This document shows positions 34,086 to 46,302 of a stretch of 64,000 nt of DNA, one piece after another. Positions within the stretch are counted from its first letter, which is position 1, and each line of letters opens with the position of its first letter. The position numbers were made by a program, and so were the translations under genes. This DNA comes from Cloeon dipterum (Eukaryota; Arthropoda; Insecta; Ephemeroptera; Baetidae). Under the pieces are notes generated by a model. The model saw only the letters and a list, made by a program, of their open reading frames with translations. It made no database searches and had not been told where the DNA came from. The DNA lies in NCBI RefSeq assembly GCF_949628265.1, contig NC_088787.1, positions 7,182,501 through 7,246,500 on the forward strand, given 5' to 3'.

Positions 34086-37000
34086 TTAGTACATCTTGCA
34101 AAAGCAGAACAGTTTTAAGGAAGCAACATTGATGCATCTGGACTGTATCCCGTATTCGTCCAACCTGTTAACATCTCCAAGCAGTCTAGCCTTGTTGCTG
34201 TTGATTTCTAGAGTTCCCTCCAGTATTGCGTTCGAAGGTTTAACAGAAATCATGATTCTTAATATTTTCGAACTATTATCAAACTGTCCAACGGCTTGAG
34301 TCGGCAACAGTTTTTGTGCTCCTTCGATATTTTTCAGCTTCAAACGAGAACACAGCTTTTCCTTGTCTCTTTTTTCCAATATGTTGTTTAAAAGGGTTAC
34401 AAATTGGTAGGCACCTATTTTTGTGTTTGTTTCAAGAACATTCAGCTCTTTTTCGATCCAGCAAACACAGTAGACAATAGGAATCCCAATTTCCAGGCAG
34501 GTTCTGTTGCTGGGAATCGGCCTGAAGAGAGACAAGCCCTTGAAACCGTGGCGACGCACTTTGGATTCCGTCTCGAGGTTGTTCATGGCCACATCGAGCA
34601 GCGTTTCTCGTACGTCATGCCAGCTCGTCAGGACTTTTGCATTCGCCTCCAGAGCTCGCCGGAAATGCTCCAGAGAAGGAGGAATCATGATTGCTAGATT
34701 CGGCATTCGATCCTCTACCCTGCCGATGGCAGTGCGTCTCGCATCGCCGAATCGGTTGCCATGGTCTCCCATGATGAGCACGACGGTGTTGTTGAAGATG
34801 TTGTGCATCTCAAGGTCTTGCAACAATTTTAGCAAATCGTCATCAGCTACCTGCAAGGATTGAAAATTAGGAAATTTATAATTGTTGCGAATTATCCCCT
34901 AAAATATACTGGTCGTACACTCTACTAAGACTTTTATCACATCAAAACCAAAAAAGACACTAAAAAAATTGGACGACCAACTATTTAAAGTAATTTTCTC
35001 ATACAAACCTAATAATGGCACTTAAAAATTTTAAATTTTCAAGTCCGATGCCAAGAATTTTATGATAAAATCACAAACCTGCACGGAGTTGATGTAGTCG
35101 TGACTTAAAGGAGTTGAAAAAGTGAGGGAGAAGAATGCGCGGCCCTCCTTTTGCATTTTCACCGCGAAGTCCCTTGTGTAATTGAAGAGAAACATATGCT
35201 TGGGAAGGTGTCCATAGCATCTCGTATCTAAGGTATTGCGGCCTGTCATGAACTGTTCCATGGCTTGCCAAAACGGCCTCATCACGTAGTCAGTCGGAGG
35301 CACGTGAAAACCACGATCTTTGAAGCTAAAGGTGTCGACATCAGGTTGATCTTCTGCGAACATGGTCACGTATCCTTGCTCGGAAAAATATTTCCAGGTA
35401 ATTGGGAATCGCCCTGTTGCGTCCTGCCTAAACGGTCCTTGGGATTCATCAGCACCGCCTGCACTATCAGAGTAGCCGCTGAGAAAGGCCAGCATGTTCG
35501 GATAGGTGTTGTCCCCCACCTTCAAGGAAAACAATTATAATCCGTTTGCATTTTTTTATGCTGTGCAATGATTGGGAAATAGCTCAAATTGTCTTATTTC
35601 CCTTTTTGATTTCTGCGAAAAAGGACTCAATAGTTTTCATGCACTGTTTTCTCATTAAATAATTAAATGGTTAATTTTACCAGCAAGGAACTTTCCATGT
35701 AATTTGCAAAAAAAAAATAGAGATTGTGACAAGAACAATTGAAATCAAGCAGAAAAAAATTTACGAGAAACATGGTCCTGATTTGATTTTTGGTGATTGT
35801 AGAGATCCATTGAAAATATAATAAATTTAAACGGACCACTACTTATAGAGCTATTCAATTTTTGGCCCTTCTACACATGTGCAATAATTAATACCTTTGT
35901 AAGACCTTCCAATACAATGCCCTTGGCGCGCTCTTTGATAAACTTGCTTGTCTTTGGCAATTGTCGGATGAAATTCAGCCTGGATGTAGAGTCGAGCACG
36001 AAAATTAGAACGTTGACTGTGTTATTATTATTCGCTGCCGTTCTTCTCTTTGGCTCGATATTCGGCACTTCTTTGACTTTCGCATACCCAGTTGCATAAA
36101 TCTGGGCTCTAGAAGGTTCCAGTTTACAATTTACAAAATTGAATTCGTAAGGGAGGCGCTCAGGTTTAGTAATTTTCTGAAATTATGTAAATTATGTAAA
36201 TTTTTTTATCTTTTATCAGCTCTAAATTGATGCATAAGTTTAAGATATTCAGAAAGTGTTTATTTTTTATTTTTCATTATTTGAAGGAATGTTTTAGTTC
36301 CATCAAATGCTAAGTTACCTTTTATAATTACATTTCTGTAAATTTAATATACTATTTTACTAGAGTTAAACATTTTTTGCTTTCCGGCTAAATAGCCAAT
36401 GTTATCTTGGGAATTATTTATAGAAATTAAATTAGAAGGAAGATCACAATTTGCTAAATTTTCCTTTAATGATTCAAGCAACAAAGTGGTTATTGTTTAC
36501 AGGTGCAAAAAACTAAAGAAATATAAACATCGTCTGGAAATATGAATTTTAGTTAAAAAATCATTACACCAATTAAAGGGCCATTTATACGGATCTTTAA
36601 TTGGTGTGTCATAAAAGTAAAACGTTTTTGAAAATTTGATTAATGAATAAATATCGAACCAATTCATACAAAACAGTCATGATTTTTATTGAAAAAACGA
36701 AAACTAGCTTCGATTAACTGTCTGGGATCTCAAAACAACATAGAGAAAAAGACCTATTGTTATAGGATATTTCAGTAAAATACCAACCCTATGCTGCAGA
36801 TTTTGTAGCTCTTTTTAGTGAAAAATTTACTTCATACCTTTGCTGGACCAAGTTTGACCTTGGATTCGTCATTTTTCAGCTGAATAACTTCACGTATGTA
36901 GCAGGAAAGGTGACCTATCAACGAAGCAGCTGTTTTGTTAACATGTAAAAGTTCGTTTTCGTCTAAAAAAGTGAGTGGGAGCTGTTTTCCCCTGCAGTTA

Positions 37001-37334
37001 ATCCTCGGCCACGTCTTGATGTGCGGTAAAATCGACGGGTCGAAAGGATCATAGTCAGGCAAATTACAAAATGTTGTGTTGCTATCTGTTTGATTTTTTG
37101 AGTGTGAGTGGTATTCATTTTTTTCATTCTCTTGTAATTGCCGGAACGCAAAAATTAATAAAAATGCTGACATCACTACAGAAAGCAGTTGGCGGGAACG
37201 CCTCAACCGAAACAACCCCTGGAAATAGAAAATAGTTTGAAATTCAATAATGATAGCAGTTCGAAAAATATCAGAATAAATGTTGCCTTGCTCTCGAAAT
37301 GCAACTTGGAGAATGAAAAACCAATTCCAACCAT
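34086..37334 (-). CDS. DUF229 protein, tandem copy 2 (about 623 aa)
   Basis: Exons on the - strand are 37218-36838, 36176-35895, 35519-35079 and 34850-34086. A proposed exon 1 ends with the ATG at 37334-37332. Structure and phases match copy 1, with the anchor LLSVVMSAFLLIFAF and the landmarks NVLIFVLDSTSRLNF, VGDNTYPNMLAFLSGYSD, LIMGDHGNRFGDAR and RTCLEIGIPIVYCVC. Exon 4 is eight codons shorter than in copy 1 and reads MTGRNTLDTRCYGH where copies 1 and 3 read VGRQDLKSDRRCYGH. Exon 3 carries a four-residue insertion shared with copy 3. No break is seen, so it appears functional. Confidence 0.8.
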
Positions 37335-37412
37335 TTTCGGTCGACCTGCAGTGCGTGAGTGCTTGTCAAGGTAGACCCTCACAAGCGCAATCAGGAAAGT
37401 GTGCAACCCATA

Positions 37413-37421
37413 TTTATCAAA
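37413..37421 (-). promoter_or_regulatory. TATA-like/GATA box of DUF229 copy 2
   Basis: TTTGATAAA on the - strand, about 80 bp upstream of the first ATG. Further GATA sites (TTATCTTTTATCTG on the - strand) lie just upstream. Confidence 0.45.
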
Positions 37422-37899
37422 TACCGCAAGACTTGCGTGAAACAGATAAAAGAAAAAAATAATAAAACAGTTATAACGCTGAACAAATAATGCACTACTC
37501 CAACACGAACGCACTGGCCAATAAAAGCTATACACAAAAATCACAAAAAATTATTGTACATTCATTTGCAGGAAAAATAAAATAAAACAATATGCATTAC
37601 TGCTACTTGTTTGTTGTTATGAACTTTTATTCTATTTTCTATGTGACTTTTAAAATTACTCGTGGAATTTTCAGATTTTTTTTTAAACGATTTAATTGGA
37701 GTATTCGCCAAAATTCGATATTTGGAGTCACTAAAACTGATGGCGTGACCCTTCATTTACAGATTTTGAGTACTGCAATTTTTTTAATTTTGATCGTGCA
37801 ACTGTTTATTCATGGCGTTAACATATTGATTTGACGAACTGGAATAAATAAAAAAAAATCGGATCAGTCAATCGCGGTAAAAAAAACGATAGCCTAGAT

Positions 37900-38100
37900 C
37901 CCGACGAGAGGAATTAAAATTTGCCAAGAAAATGTGGGCAAGCGATGTAAATTTTGGAGCATATTGGAAAAATTTGGATTCATTTTTTATTGTTGCAAAT
38001 TGTAGAACAAAATATGTATTGTTTTTATCGGTCAACAAACGCTTATGTATTGCATCAAGCATCAAACAATTCAAATAATTTTCAATTAATGCATTTATAA
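37900..38100 (+). mobile_element. Remnant of a TTAA-type MITE
   Basis: CCCGACGAGAGGAATTAAAA, GCCAAGAAAATGTGGGCAAG and AATTCAAATAATTTTCAATT align with the interior and right part of the MITE. It is the counterpart of the remnant at 33427. Confidence 0.5.
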
Positions 38101-38645
38101 GTTTAAACTAAAATTGTGATAGTGGATTTTATGCATTTTAGAATTAAATTAAAAAAACGATAAAAATGAGTTATTACTTCTGCACGAATCTAATTTTTAA
38201 GTTATATCCTTCGCCAATATAACTGATACTGAAATTGAAAGGAAATTCCCAATACGCTCCTTGATGTTGACATTGTTCTTGCGAGATAAGATAATGTTAT
38301 TGGTACAAAATATAGAAGGAAGAGATGAACAAAAATTATAAAATTCCAATCTCTAACTCTTAAATGTTTTCATTTTCCACTAATCGCAATCTTTCACATC
38401 TTTTAGGCATTTATACAATTGGTGTTAACAAACGGCATGGAAAATATTTCAAATTTCTGAGTATTGGGCTTAATTTAATTGGTGTATTTTTTGCACACAA
38501 AAGAGTCCAAAATTGTCAAAAAATAATTAGTGTTCTTTGAGCACCACCAAAAGTGGTGTCCGTTTCTTACTTCTTTCAAAACCAATACAAAATTTTTTCA
38601 ACCGTTGAATTTGCACAATAAAATGGCGAGAAAGATAATTGGAGT
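38101..38645. other. Spacer between DUF229 copies 2 and 3
   Basis: AT-rich and homologous in blocks to 33600-34080. No gene. Confidence 0.5.
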
Positions 38646-38650
38646 TTGAA

Positions 38651-41600
38651 TTAGTACATCTGGCAAAAGCAGAACAGTTTTAAGGAAGCATCATTGATGC
38701 ATCTGGACTGTTTACCGTATTCGTTCAGCCTATTAACATCTCCAAGCAGTCTAGCCTTGTTGCCGTTGATTTCTAGAGTTCCCTCCAGTAGTGCGTCAGA
38801 AGGTTTAACAGTAATCATGATTCTTAATATTTTCGAGCTATTATCAAACTGTCCAACTGCCTGAGTCGGCAAGAGTTTTTGTGCTCCTTCGATATTTTTA
38901 AGCTTCAAACGAGTACATAGCTTTTCCTTGTCTCTTTTTTGTAATATATTATTTAACAGTGTTAAAAATATATTTGCACCTATTCTCGTGTCTGTTTCAT
39001 CAACATTAAGTTCTTTTTCGATCCAGCAAACACAGTAGACAATGGGAATCCCTATTTCCAAGCAGGTTCTGTTGCTGGGAATTGGCCTGAAGAGAGACAA
39101 GCCCCTGAAACCGTGGCGGAGCACTTTGGATTCCGTCTCGAGGTTGTTCATGGCCACATCGAGCAGCGTTTCTCGTACGTCATGCCAGCTCGTCAGGACT
39201 TTCGCGTTCGCCTCCAGAGCTTGCCGGAAATGCTCCAGCGAAGGAGGAATCATGATTGCTAGATTCGGCATTCGATCCTCTACCCTGCCGATGGCAGTGC
39301 GTCTCGCATCGCCAATTCTGTTGCCATGGTCCCCCATAATGAGCACGACGGTGTTGTTGAAGATGTTGTGCATCTCAAGGTCTTGCAACAGTTTTAGCAA
39401 ATCGTCATCAGCTACCTGAAGGCATTAATAATTAGAAAATGTTCAAAGGTTGTGAATTTTTTAATAAAAGAGGTTAATATTGTGGAGAAAATAATTATGT
39501 TTTCAATTTCAGGGGGCTGTAACTATTTTTTTCATGAATTTAGCTGATAACAGCCGGGTAGAATTCCAAATTATTTTAAAGAAATTTCTCTGGCACCAAT
39601 CTTTTAACAAGATTTCAGTCAGGAATAAGAATATCTTCTTTATTTTACAATAGGACGAAAAATAATCGGGAGAAAATTCCCCTAAATTGTACAGGTCGTG
39701 TAAAATGTACTAAAACCAAAAAAGAAACAGTAACAAAAATTGGACGAGCAATTATTTACAGTATTTTTCTTATACAAACCTAAAAACATCCCTTAAAAAA
39801 TTTTAATTTCCACGTCAAAACCAATTTTACTATTTTTTGAGCCAAAATTTTATGATAAAACCTGAACAGAGTTGATGCGGTTGTGACTTAAAGGAGTTGA
39901 AAAAGTGAGGGAGAAGAATGCGCGGCCCTCCTTTTGCATTTTCACCGCAAAGTCCCTCGTGTAATTGAAGAGAAACACGTGCTTGGGAATGTGTCCATAG
40001 CATCTTCTATCTGATTTTAAGTCCTGGCGACCCACGGTGAACTGTTCCATGGCTTGCCAAAACGGTCTCATGACATAGTCGGTCGGAGGCACGTGAAAAC
40101 CACGCTCTTTGAAACTAAACGTGTCGACATCAGGTTGATCCTCTGCAAACATCGTCACGTAACCATGCTCGGAAAAATATTTCCAGGTAATTGGAAAACG
40201 CCCTGTTGCGTCCTGCCTAAACGGTCCTTGGGATTCATCAGCGCCTTCTGCACCATCAGAGTAGCCGCTGAGTAAGGCCAGCATGTTTGGATAGGTGTTG
40301 TCCCCCACCTTCAAGAAAAAATTAAAATTTAAATCACGTAAGTGGTTTTTCATAAATTATTTGCGCAAATATCCAATTTTGATGTCTGAGAATAATGATT
40401 AAAACATTATCATGACGATTAAACGGAGAGCATTATTTCTCATTAAAATAAGTTACGCGATCTATTTCGCCAGGAAGAAAAATTTCCTCGTAATTCGCAA
40501 ATCATTCACACGTGCATTTATAAATACCTTTGTGAGACCTTCCAATACAATGCCCTTGGCGCGTTCGTTGATAAACTTGCTTGACTTTGGCAATTGTCGG
40601 ATGAAATTCAGCCTGGATGTAGAGTCGAGCACGAAAATTAGAACGTTAACATTACTATCATTAGACGCTGCCTTTCCTCTCTTTGGCTTGATTTTCGGCA
40701 CTTCTTTGACTTTCGCATACCCAGTTGCATAAATCTGGGCTCTAGAAGGTTCCAGTTCACAATTTAAAAAATTGAATTCGTAAGGGAGGCGCTCAGGTTT
40801 AGTAATTTTCTGAAATTATTAAAATTATGTAAGTTTTTTTTATCTTTTATCAGCTCTAATTTGATGCATAATGTTGGAATATTCAGACGATGTGTTTTTA
40901 ATTTTTTTATTATTTGAAGGAATGTTTTTAGTTCCATCAAATGTTAATTCATCTTTTATAATTACATTTTTAAAAATTTGATTATTATTTAAAGTGGAAT
41001 GATACTGGGAAACAATTGAAAATTATTTGAATTGTTGGATACCTTAAACAATTGACCGGTAAACAATTTGTTCAACAATTTGCAAAAGTAAAAAAGGACC
41101 TTCCTACAATAAAAATACAAATTTTGCCAATTTTCTCCAAAATTTACAGTGCTTGAAAACATTTTCTTGGCATATTCCGATTCCTCTCATCGAGATCTGT
41201 CCAACGGTGTATGCCACTTATTGGGGAAACTCTTGGTTTTGAAATTAAATCGGATTTCAAGTAAGGAGACAGCCATTGCCATTTGAAAATCACGGTAACT
41301 TTCGAGCCAATTTTCTCAAAAAATTACAGCGCTTCTTAGGTCAATTTAGGCTTTAACTGAATCCTAAGGGACGAGTTTATGCATTGGCAACAAGCATTTT
41401 CCAGGCTTTTCCAGTATCATTCCTCTTTAAGCCTCCAATGATTATAATATACATATAAAATTTATTAGAATTTACCAAATCCTAAATTTATGACGCTTAT
41501 TAAACAAGAGAAAATCAAAATTTGCTTAATTTTCTTTAAATAATTCAAACAACAAATTGAGTGTCGTGTACAATTGCAAAAAAACTATAGAATTATGACA

Positions 41601-42431
41601 GTCGTCTGGAAATTTGAATTTTAGGGAAAATATCACTAAACCAATTAAAGGGCCATTTATACGGATCTTTGATTGGTGTTTCATAAAAGTCAACCTTTTT
41701 TGAAATTTTGATTCCTGAATAAATGTCGAACCAATAAACACCAAATATTTGCGATTTTTATTGAAAAAAAGAAAATTAGCTTCGATTAGCTGTCCGCCCG
41801 GGATCTCAAAACATTATATAGAGAAAAGAACCTATTGTTATAGGATTTATGAGTAAAATATCAACCCTATGCTGCAGATTTGGTAGCTCTTTTTAGTGAA
41901 AAATGCTCTTCATACCTTTGCTGGGCCGAGTTTGACCTTGGATTCGTCATTTTTCAGTTGAATGATTTCCTGTATATAGCAGGACAGGCCTCCGATCAAC
42001 GAAACAGCTGTTGTGTTAATTTGTAAAAGCTCGTTTTCGTCCAAAAAAGTGAGTGGGAGCTGTTTTCCCCCACAGTTAATCCTCGGCCACGTCTTGATGT
42101 GCGGTAGAATGGACGGGTCGAAGGGATCATAGTCAGGCAAATTGCAAAATGCTGTTTTCTTATCAGTTTGATTTTTTGAGTGTGAAAGGTATTCTTTCTC
42201 AATCTCTTGGGATTGCCGGAACGCAAAAATTAATAAAAATGCTGACATCACCACTAGAAGCAGTTTGCGGGAACGCCTCAACCGAAACAACCCCTGGAAA
42301 TACAAAAGATTATGAAATATAATAATGATATATAGCAGTTCGAAAAATATCAGAATAAATTTTAGCTTGCTCTCGAAACGCAAGCATTTTTTTAAATTAC
42401 AACTTAGAGAACAAAAACCAAATCCAACCAT
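38651..42431 (-). CDS. DUF229 protein, tandem copy 3 (about 624 aa)
   Basis: Exons on the - strand are 42293-41916, 40809-40528, 40308-39862 and 39415-38651. A proposed exon 1 ends with the ATG at 42431-42429. All family landmarks are kept (NVLIFVLDSTSRLNF, VGDNTYPNMLALLSGYSD, LIMGDHGNRIGDAR, RTCLEIGIPIVYCVC). Exon 2 is one codon shorter than in the other copies. Part of exon 4 resembles copy 1 (VGRQDLKSDRRCYGH) while other parts resemble copy 2 (DATGRFPITWK, VPPTDY), suggesting past gene conversion. The intron between exons 2 and 3 is enlarged by a complete MITE at 40989-41430. The frame is intact. Confidence 0.8.
40989..41430 (-). mobile_element. TTAA-ended MITE in an intron of DUF229 copy 3
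   Basis: A complete 442-bp reverse copy with TTAAAGTGGAATGATACTGG and ATTCCTCTTTAA at its ends. The homologous introns of copies 1 and 2 lack it, so it arrived after the copies separated. Confidence 0.85.
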
Positions 42432-42515
42432 TTCGCTCGACGTTCCGTGCTTGAGTGCTTATCAAGAAAGCCCATCAAATGCGGTGTTTAATTACTAAAG
42501 GAAGTGCCATTAAAA

Positions 42516-42523
42516 TTTATCAA
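42516..42523 (-). promoter_or_regulatory. TATA-like/GATA box of DUF229 copy 3
   Basis: TTGATAAA on the - strand, about 86 bp upstream of the first ATG. It corresponds to the boxes of copies 1 and 2 with one difference at the first position. Confidence 0.35.
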
Positions 42524-42848
42524 GTAACTCTGGAGAACAATAGAACAATTCTTGCGCGAAACTGATAAAAGGAAAAAAACACAAAGTCAAACACGTGCTC
42601 ACTGGTCAATAAAGGCTATACACAAAAATCACAAAAACAATTTATTTTTATTTAAAAAAAATGTTCATATTTGTTAGCTGTGATAAACTTTTATTCTATT
42701 GAAATATCTCGTACTAAAATCATAGAGTACTGAAGTATTTTTTATTTCACTTGAACGCTTTAATTGGATAGTTTGCCACATAAGAAAGCCATTGATGTTT
42801 TTGGAGTCACCAACCGTTCATTTATACTACCTTTGGGTGCTTAAATTT

Positions 42849-43756
42849 TTAGTTTCAATCTTGTTAATTAAGGAATAAAACAGAGTTTCCTGTCTGTCCC
42901 AATTTTTCCACAGCTAGTTTTGTTTCAGATAAGAAAAACTGCAAGCCGAAAGCCTAGATTTCTCAAAATATATACGTATTTTATTTAATCTTTGTCAAAT
43001 TCGCCGATTTTAAAATGATCGCAATTAATAATTTTAATTCCTTTCTGTGGAACTAGCAGATGATTCGTTCAAGCTACTAAAATGTATATGATAAGCTCAA
43101 TTAAAAAAAGAGAATTAATTTAGAGGAATTTGAACTTTCTGTACAGCTTCTTGTAACGATGTGGAACAGTAAAAAATAAAATTAATTAACAGCTTCAGGG
43201 TTAACTATGCGTTAGAAAGACTCAACAGGGGTAACTATATTTTTCACATTAGTACTATGGAAAGTTACGGCTGCAAGGAGAAGCTTTTGGGTTCATTAAA
43301 ATAACCCTTAATAGATTAAACGGTTTAAGAAATATTATATAAAAAATATACAGAGAAACAATAACAAATAAAAATCAGCCAAATAAGCAGTTTATATAGT
43401 TTGATAGTTTTAAATAGTTTTACTTTTCATTTACATTTTGTAATAAATGATATTTAAAAATTTATTTGTCTTTAAAATAAATTTATATTTAACAATTAAA
43501 AATTTAAAATTATATTGTTTTAACTTCAAACGTGATGTATTTTATACTTGCTGGCTTTAACTTTGTAAAATTTGTTTAAAGAATAAAATATAATTTTTGT
43601 GCCTGGCATTAACTAAATAGTTTTGCGAATTTCAAATTGAATTACTGAATGTGGGATATGTAGCTATTTTAATATGAAAACTACGAAGTTATTATGCAAA
43701 TTAAATACTGTTACTTCCTTAACAAAAAATAATATTTATTAGTTTCAATCTTGTTA
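42849..43756. repeat. Insertion of about 870 bp bounded by 18-bp direct repeats
   Basis: TTAGTTTCAATCTTGTTA occurs at 42849-42866 and again at 43739-43756. In the homologous upstream regions of DUF229 copies 1 and 2 (near 33330 and 37790) the equivalent sequence is single and continuous. The DNA between the repeats is therefore an insertion with a long target duplication, as non-LTR retroelements make. No reverse-transcriptase frame is visible. About 350 bp of it (42906-43257) recurs at 53551. Confidence 0.55.
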
Positions 43757-44676
43757 CTGTGCATTCTTGGCGCAAAAATAATTTATTTGACGTCCTGGAA
43801 ACTAAAATTGTGTGTGTCAATCTCGGTAAAAGAGGCATAGCTTACGATATTTTTGCTAAAAATTTGGTGTTAGGGGGTCTGTCGCAATTTTCATTTTCTT
43901 CAAGTCTAATAAAATCATTTCATACCAATAATATTACGAACACATTTATGACTTTTTATCAATTGGGATCGTATATATTTGATGCTGATTTTAATTTCAT
44001 ATTTATTTATTTTTAATTTAAATGACACATTTTTTGCCTGTTCAATACAATATGAAGATGCATTTTGTTCGAGGATGTTTTGTTGTGGGTCATTTTTCTC
44101 CGTTCCAAAAATAATTCCCAAATAAACCACCATGTTTCTTCACAGTTCCATTATAAATAATTAAACTCGCGCACATTTCAATCCTCTTTCCAGCAAATTA
44201 CGCAAGAGTATTGAATAAACAGTCGAGTTTATTTAAGAAAGACGACGTTCCTTCAACTGTTTCTCCGGAAATACGGAAGCAGGCGAAATATCCTCATTAA
44301 ATGCGATGGCACGCTCCGCGAGAACATAAATAAAAAGGTGTAATATGGCGGCGGTAATGCGAGCAGACAGATACAATCATGAGAAATGAGACGCGATCGT
44401 GCCACTTTCCGGGCCGCGATCAATTTCAATATTGCATTTATGTACATATAATGCTCGGCGGAGGCAGCGCAAGATAAGAACAAGTCACGTGTTTTGCCAG
44501 TGAAATTAGGCTCGGAATAGTGCAAAATTTCACAGGATATTTTTAATGAAGAATGTGTCTCACAGCAGTAAAAAATGAAGACATGAAAAATTTACCACTA
44601 ATCAGTGATAAAACAAAAATTGAGACTTTATTTGTTATTAGGAAATTTTGGACCCTCTAACCCCAAATGACCATAT
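43757..44676. other. Intergenic DNA
   Basis: The first 100 bp continue the duplicated upstream flank of DUF229 copy 3. The rest is AT-rich with a more balanced patch near 44260-44520. No gene recognised. Confidence 0.4.
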
Positions 44677-45118
44677 TTAAAGAGGAATGATACTGGAAAA
44701 GCCTGGAAAATGCTTGTTGCCAATGCATAAACTCGTTCCTTAGGATTCAGTTAAAGCCTAAATTGACCTAAGGAGCGCTGTAACTTTTTGAGAAAATTGG
44801 CCGAAAAATTAGCGTGCTTTTCAAATGGTAATAACTGTCTCCTTACTCGAAATCCGATTTAATTTCAAAACCAAGAGTTTCCCCAATAAGTGGCAGACAC
44901 CGTTGGACAGATCTCGACGAGAGGAATTGAAATATGCAAAGAAAATATGTTCAAGCACTGTAAATGTTGGAGAAAATTGGCAAAATTTGAATTTTTAGTG
45001 TAGGAAGGTCCTTTTTTACTATTGCAAATTGTTGAACAAATTGTTTATCGATCAATTGTTTGTGGCATCCAACAATTTAAATAATTTTCAATTGTTGCCC
45101 AGCATCATTCTACTTTAA
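44677..45118 (+). mobile_element. TTAA-ended MITE, near-complete copy
   Basis: A 442-bp copy with both terminal repeats and TTAA at both borders. Confidence 0.85.
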
Positions 45119-45960
45119 AGCCTCTGTAAGAATAAAAAACTTAAAAATGCTGCATTTATTAATATTATTTTTTCTTAAATTTAGAAATGAACCAAGGAAA
45201 TGGAAGGAAGGTGGCAATCCAGAGTCAGTTTCGGATGAATTAAATAATTATGTCATTCGGTTAGTGATGAAAATTAGTAGGATGTTTTTGCAATTAAAAT
45301 TGAAAAAGGGTGGAAGTGAGCACCTTTTAAACCCGCTCGCTGTGCATTTTGCAGGAAAAAAAACTATAACAACTTTATTGCCAGCAACTCTAATTGCTCT
45401 TAATTGTTTTACCTTAAAAATGTGGACCGACTTTTTTTTAAACCTGAAATTGCAGTGAAGGTAATCAAAAATCTCAATTAAAAACTTTGTAGGATATCTT
45501 TCCTTGTTCCACATCGTGATCGAATTCCGATATATCCTCTTCTGAGAAATGTCAAACGTGTGGGAATACAAGTAACACGATCCAAAAGCAGCCTGCCAAA
45601 TTTCGCCCAACACGCTTTGTAACAAGGTCCAACACAAATTACTTGGAATTCCCTCTCCCCGAGCGCCGTTTGCACTCACTTTTGCTGGCTGGCAACGTGT
45701 AGTAATAAACCGAGTGGTGTAAATGTAATTCGGCGGCAACCGAGCCACTGGCTGATACAAAATTGATTCCACGCAGCGCTGACTTTATTCCTGCGGCGGC
45801 GGCATTTCCATTTCCAGCGATTGCGCCACACTTCAATAAGCATAAATTGAGGAATGGCAGTGAAAGACAACTCAGCCAACTGAAAACCGAAATGCTGGCA
45901 ATGTGTCGGTTTCAATGAGAATTCTAATTAATTGGGGGAGTTTTTTTCCACTCCCAGAGA

Positions 45961-45963
<3 letters not shown>
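45119..45963. other. Intergenic DNA
   Basis: AT-rich first, then a balanced stretch (45500-45900) with overlapping - strand frames of up to 174 codons. These have no recognisable domain or splice pattern. Not called as a gene. Confidence 0.35.

Positions 45964-46017
<54 letters not shown>
45964..46017. repeat. (GA)n microsatellite, 27 units
   Basis: Uninterrupted GA dinucleotide tract of 54 bp. Likely length-polymorphic. It can bind GAGA-type factors if in accessible chromatin. Confidence 0.95.
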
Positions 46018-46020
<3 letters not shown>

Positions 46021-46084
46021 TTTAAAATAAGAGCAGGTTTGTTTATTAAAAAAAATCAAATGGTCTGGTGCGGTGAGCTTTTTA

Positions 46085-46302
46085 GACGCTTTGCTTATTT
46101 GCGAGCTCCTTTCAGGGAAACCCTTTGTTGGGAAATAAAATAGGATTTCAATTAAGGATGCAGTCCTCACCATTTGAAGAGCATCCTCTGACTTTGCAGC
46201 CACTTCGTCAAAAATGTCCAGGCCTTTGGCTTCAACTGAATCCTGAGGGAAGAGTTTATGCATTTTCGAGGATTTTGCAGTTATCAATCCCTTTTAAGCA
46301 GA
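46085..46302 (-). mobile_element. Diverged, truncated TTAA-type MITE
   Basis: Reverse orientation, with GGGAAACCCTTTGTTG, CTTCAACTGAATCCTGAGGG and GAGTTTATGCATT in family order. The half beyond the internal core is missing. Confidence 0.6.

Noticed and set aside
45248-45772. 174-codon - strand frame
   Set aside because: It starts from a weak context, has no recognisable domain and overlaps a + strand frame. Codon use looks random.
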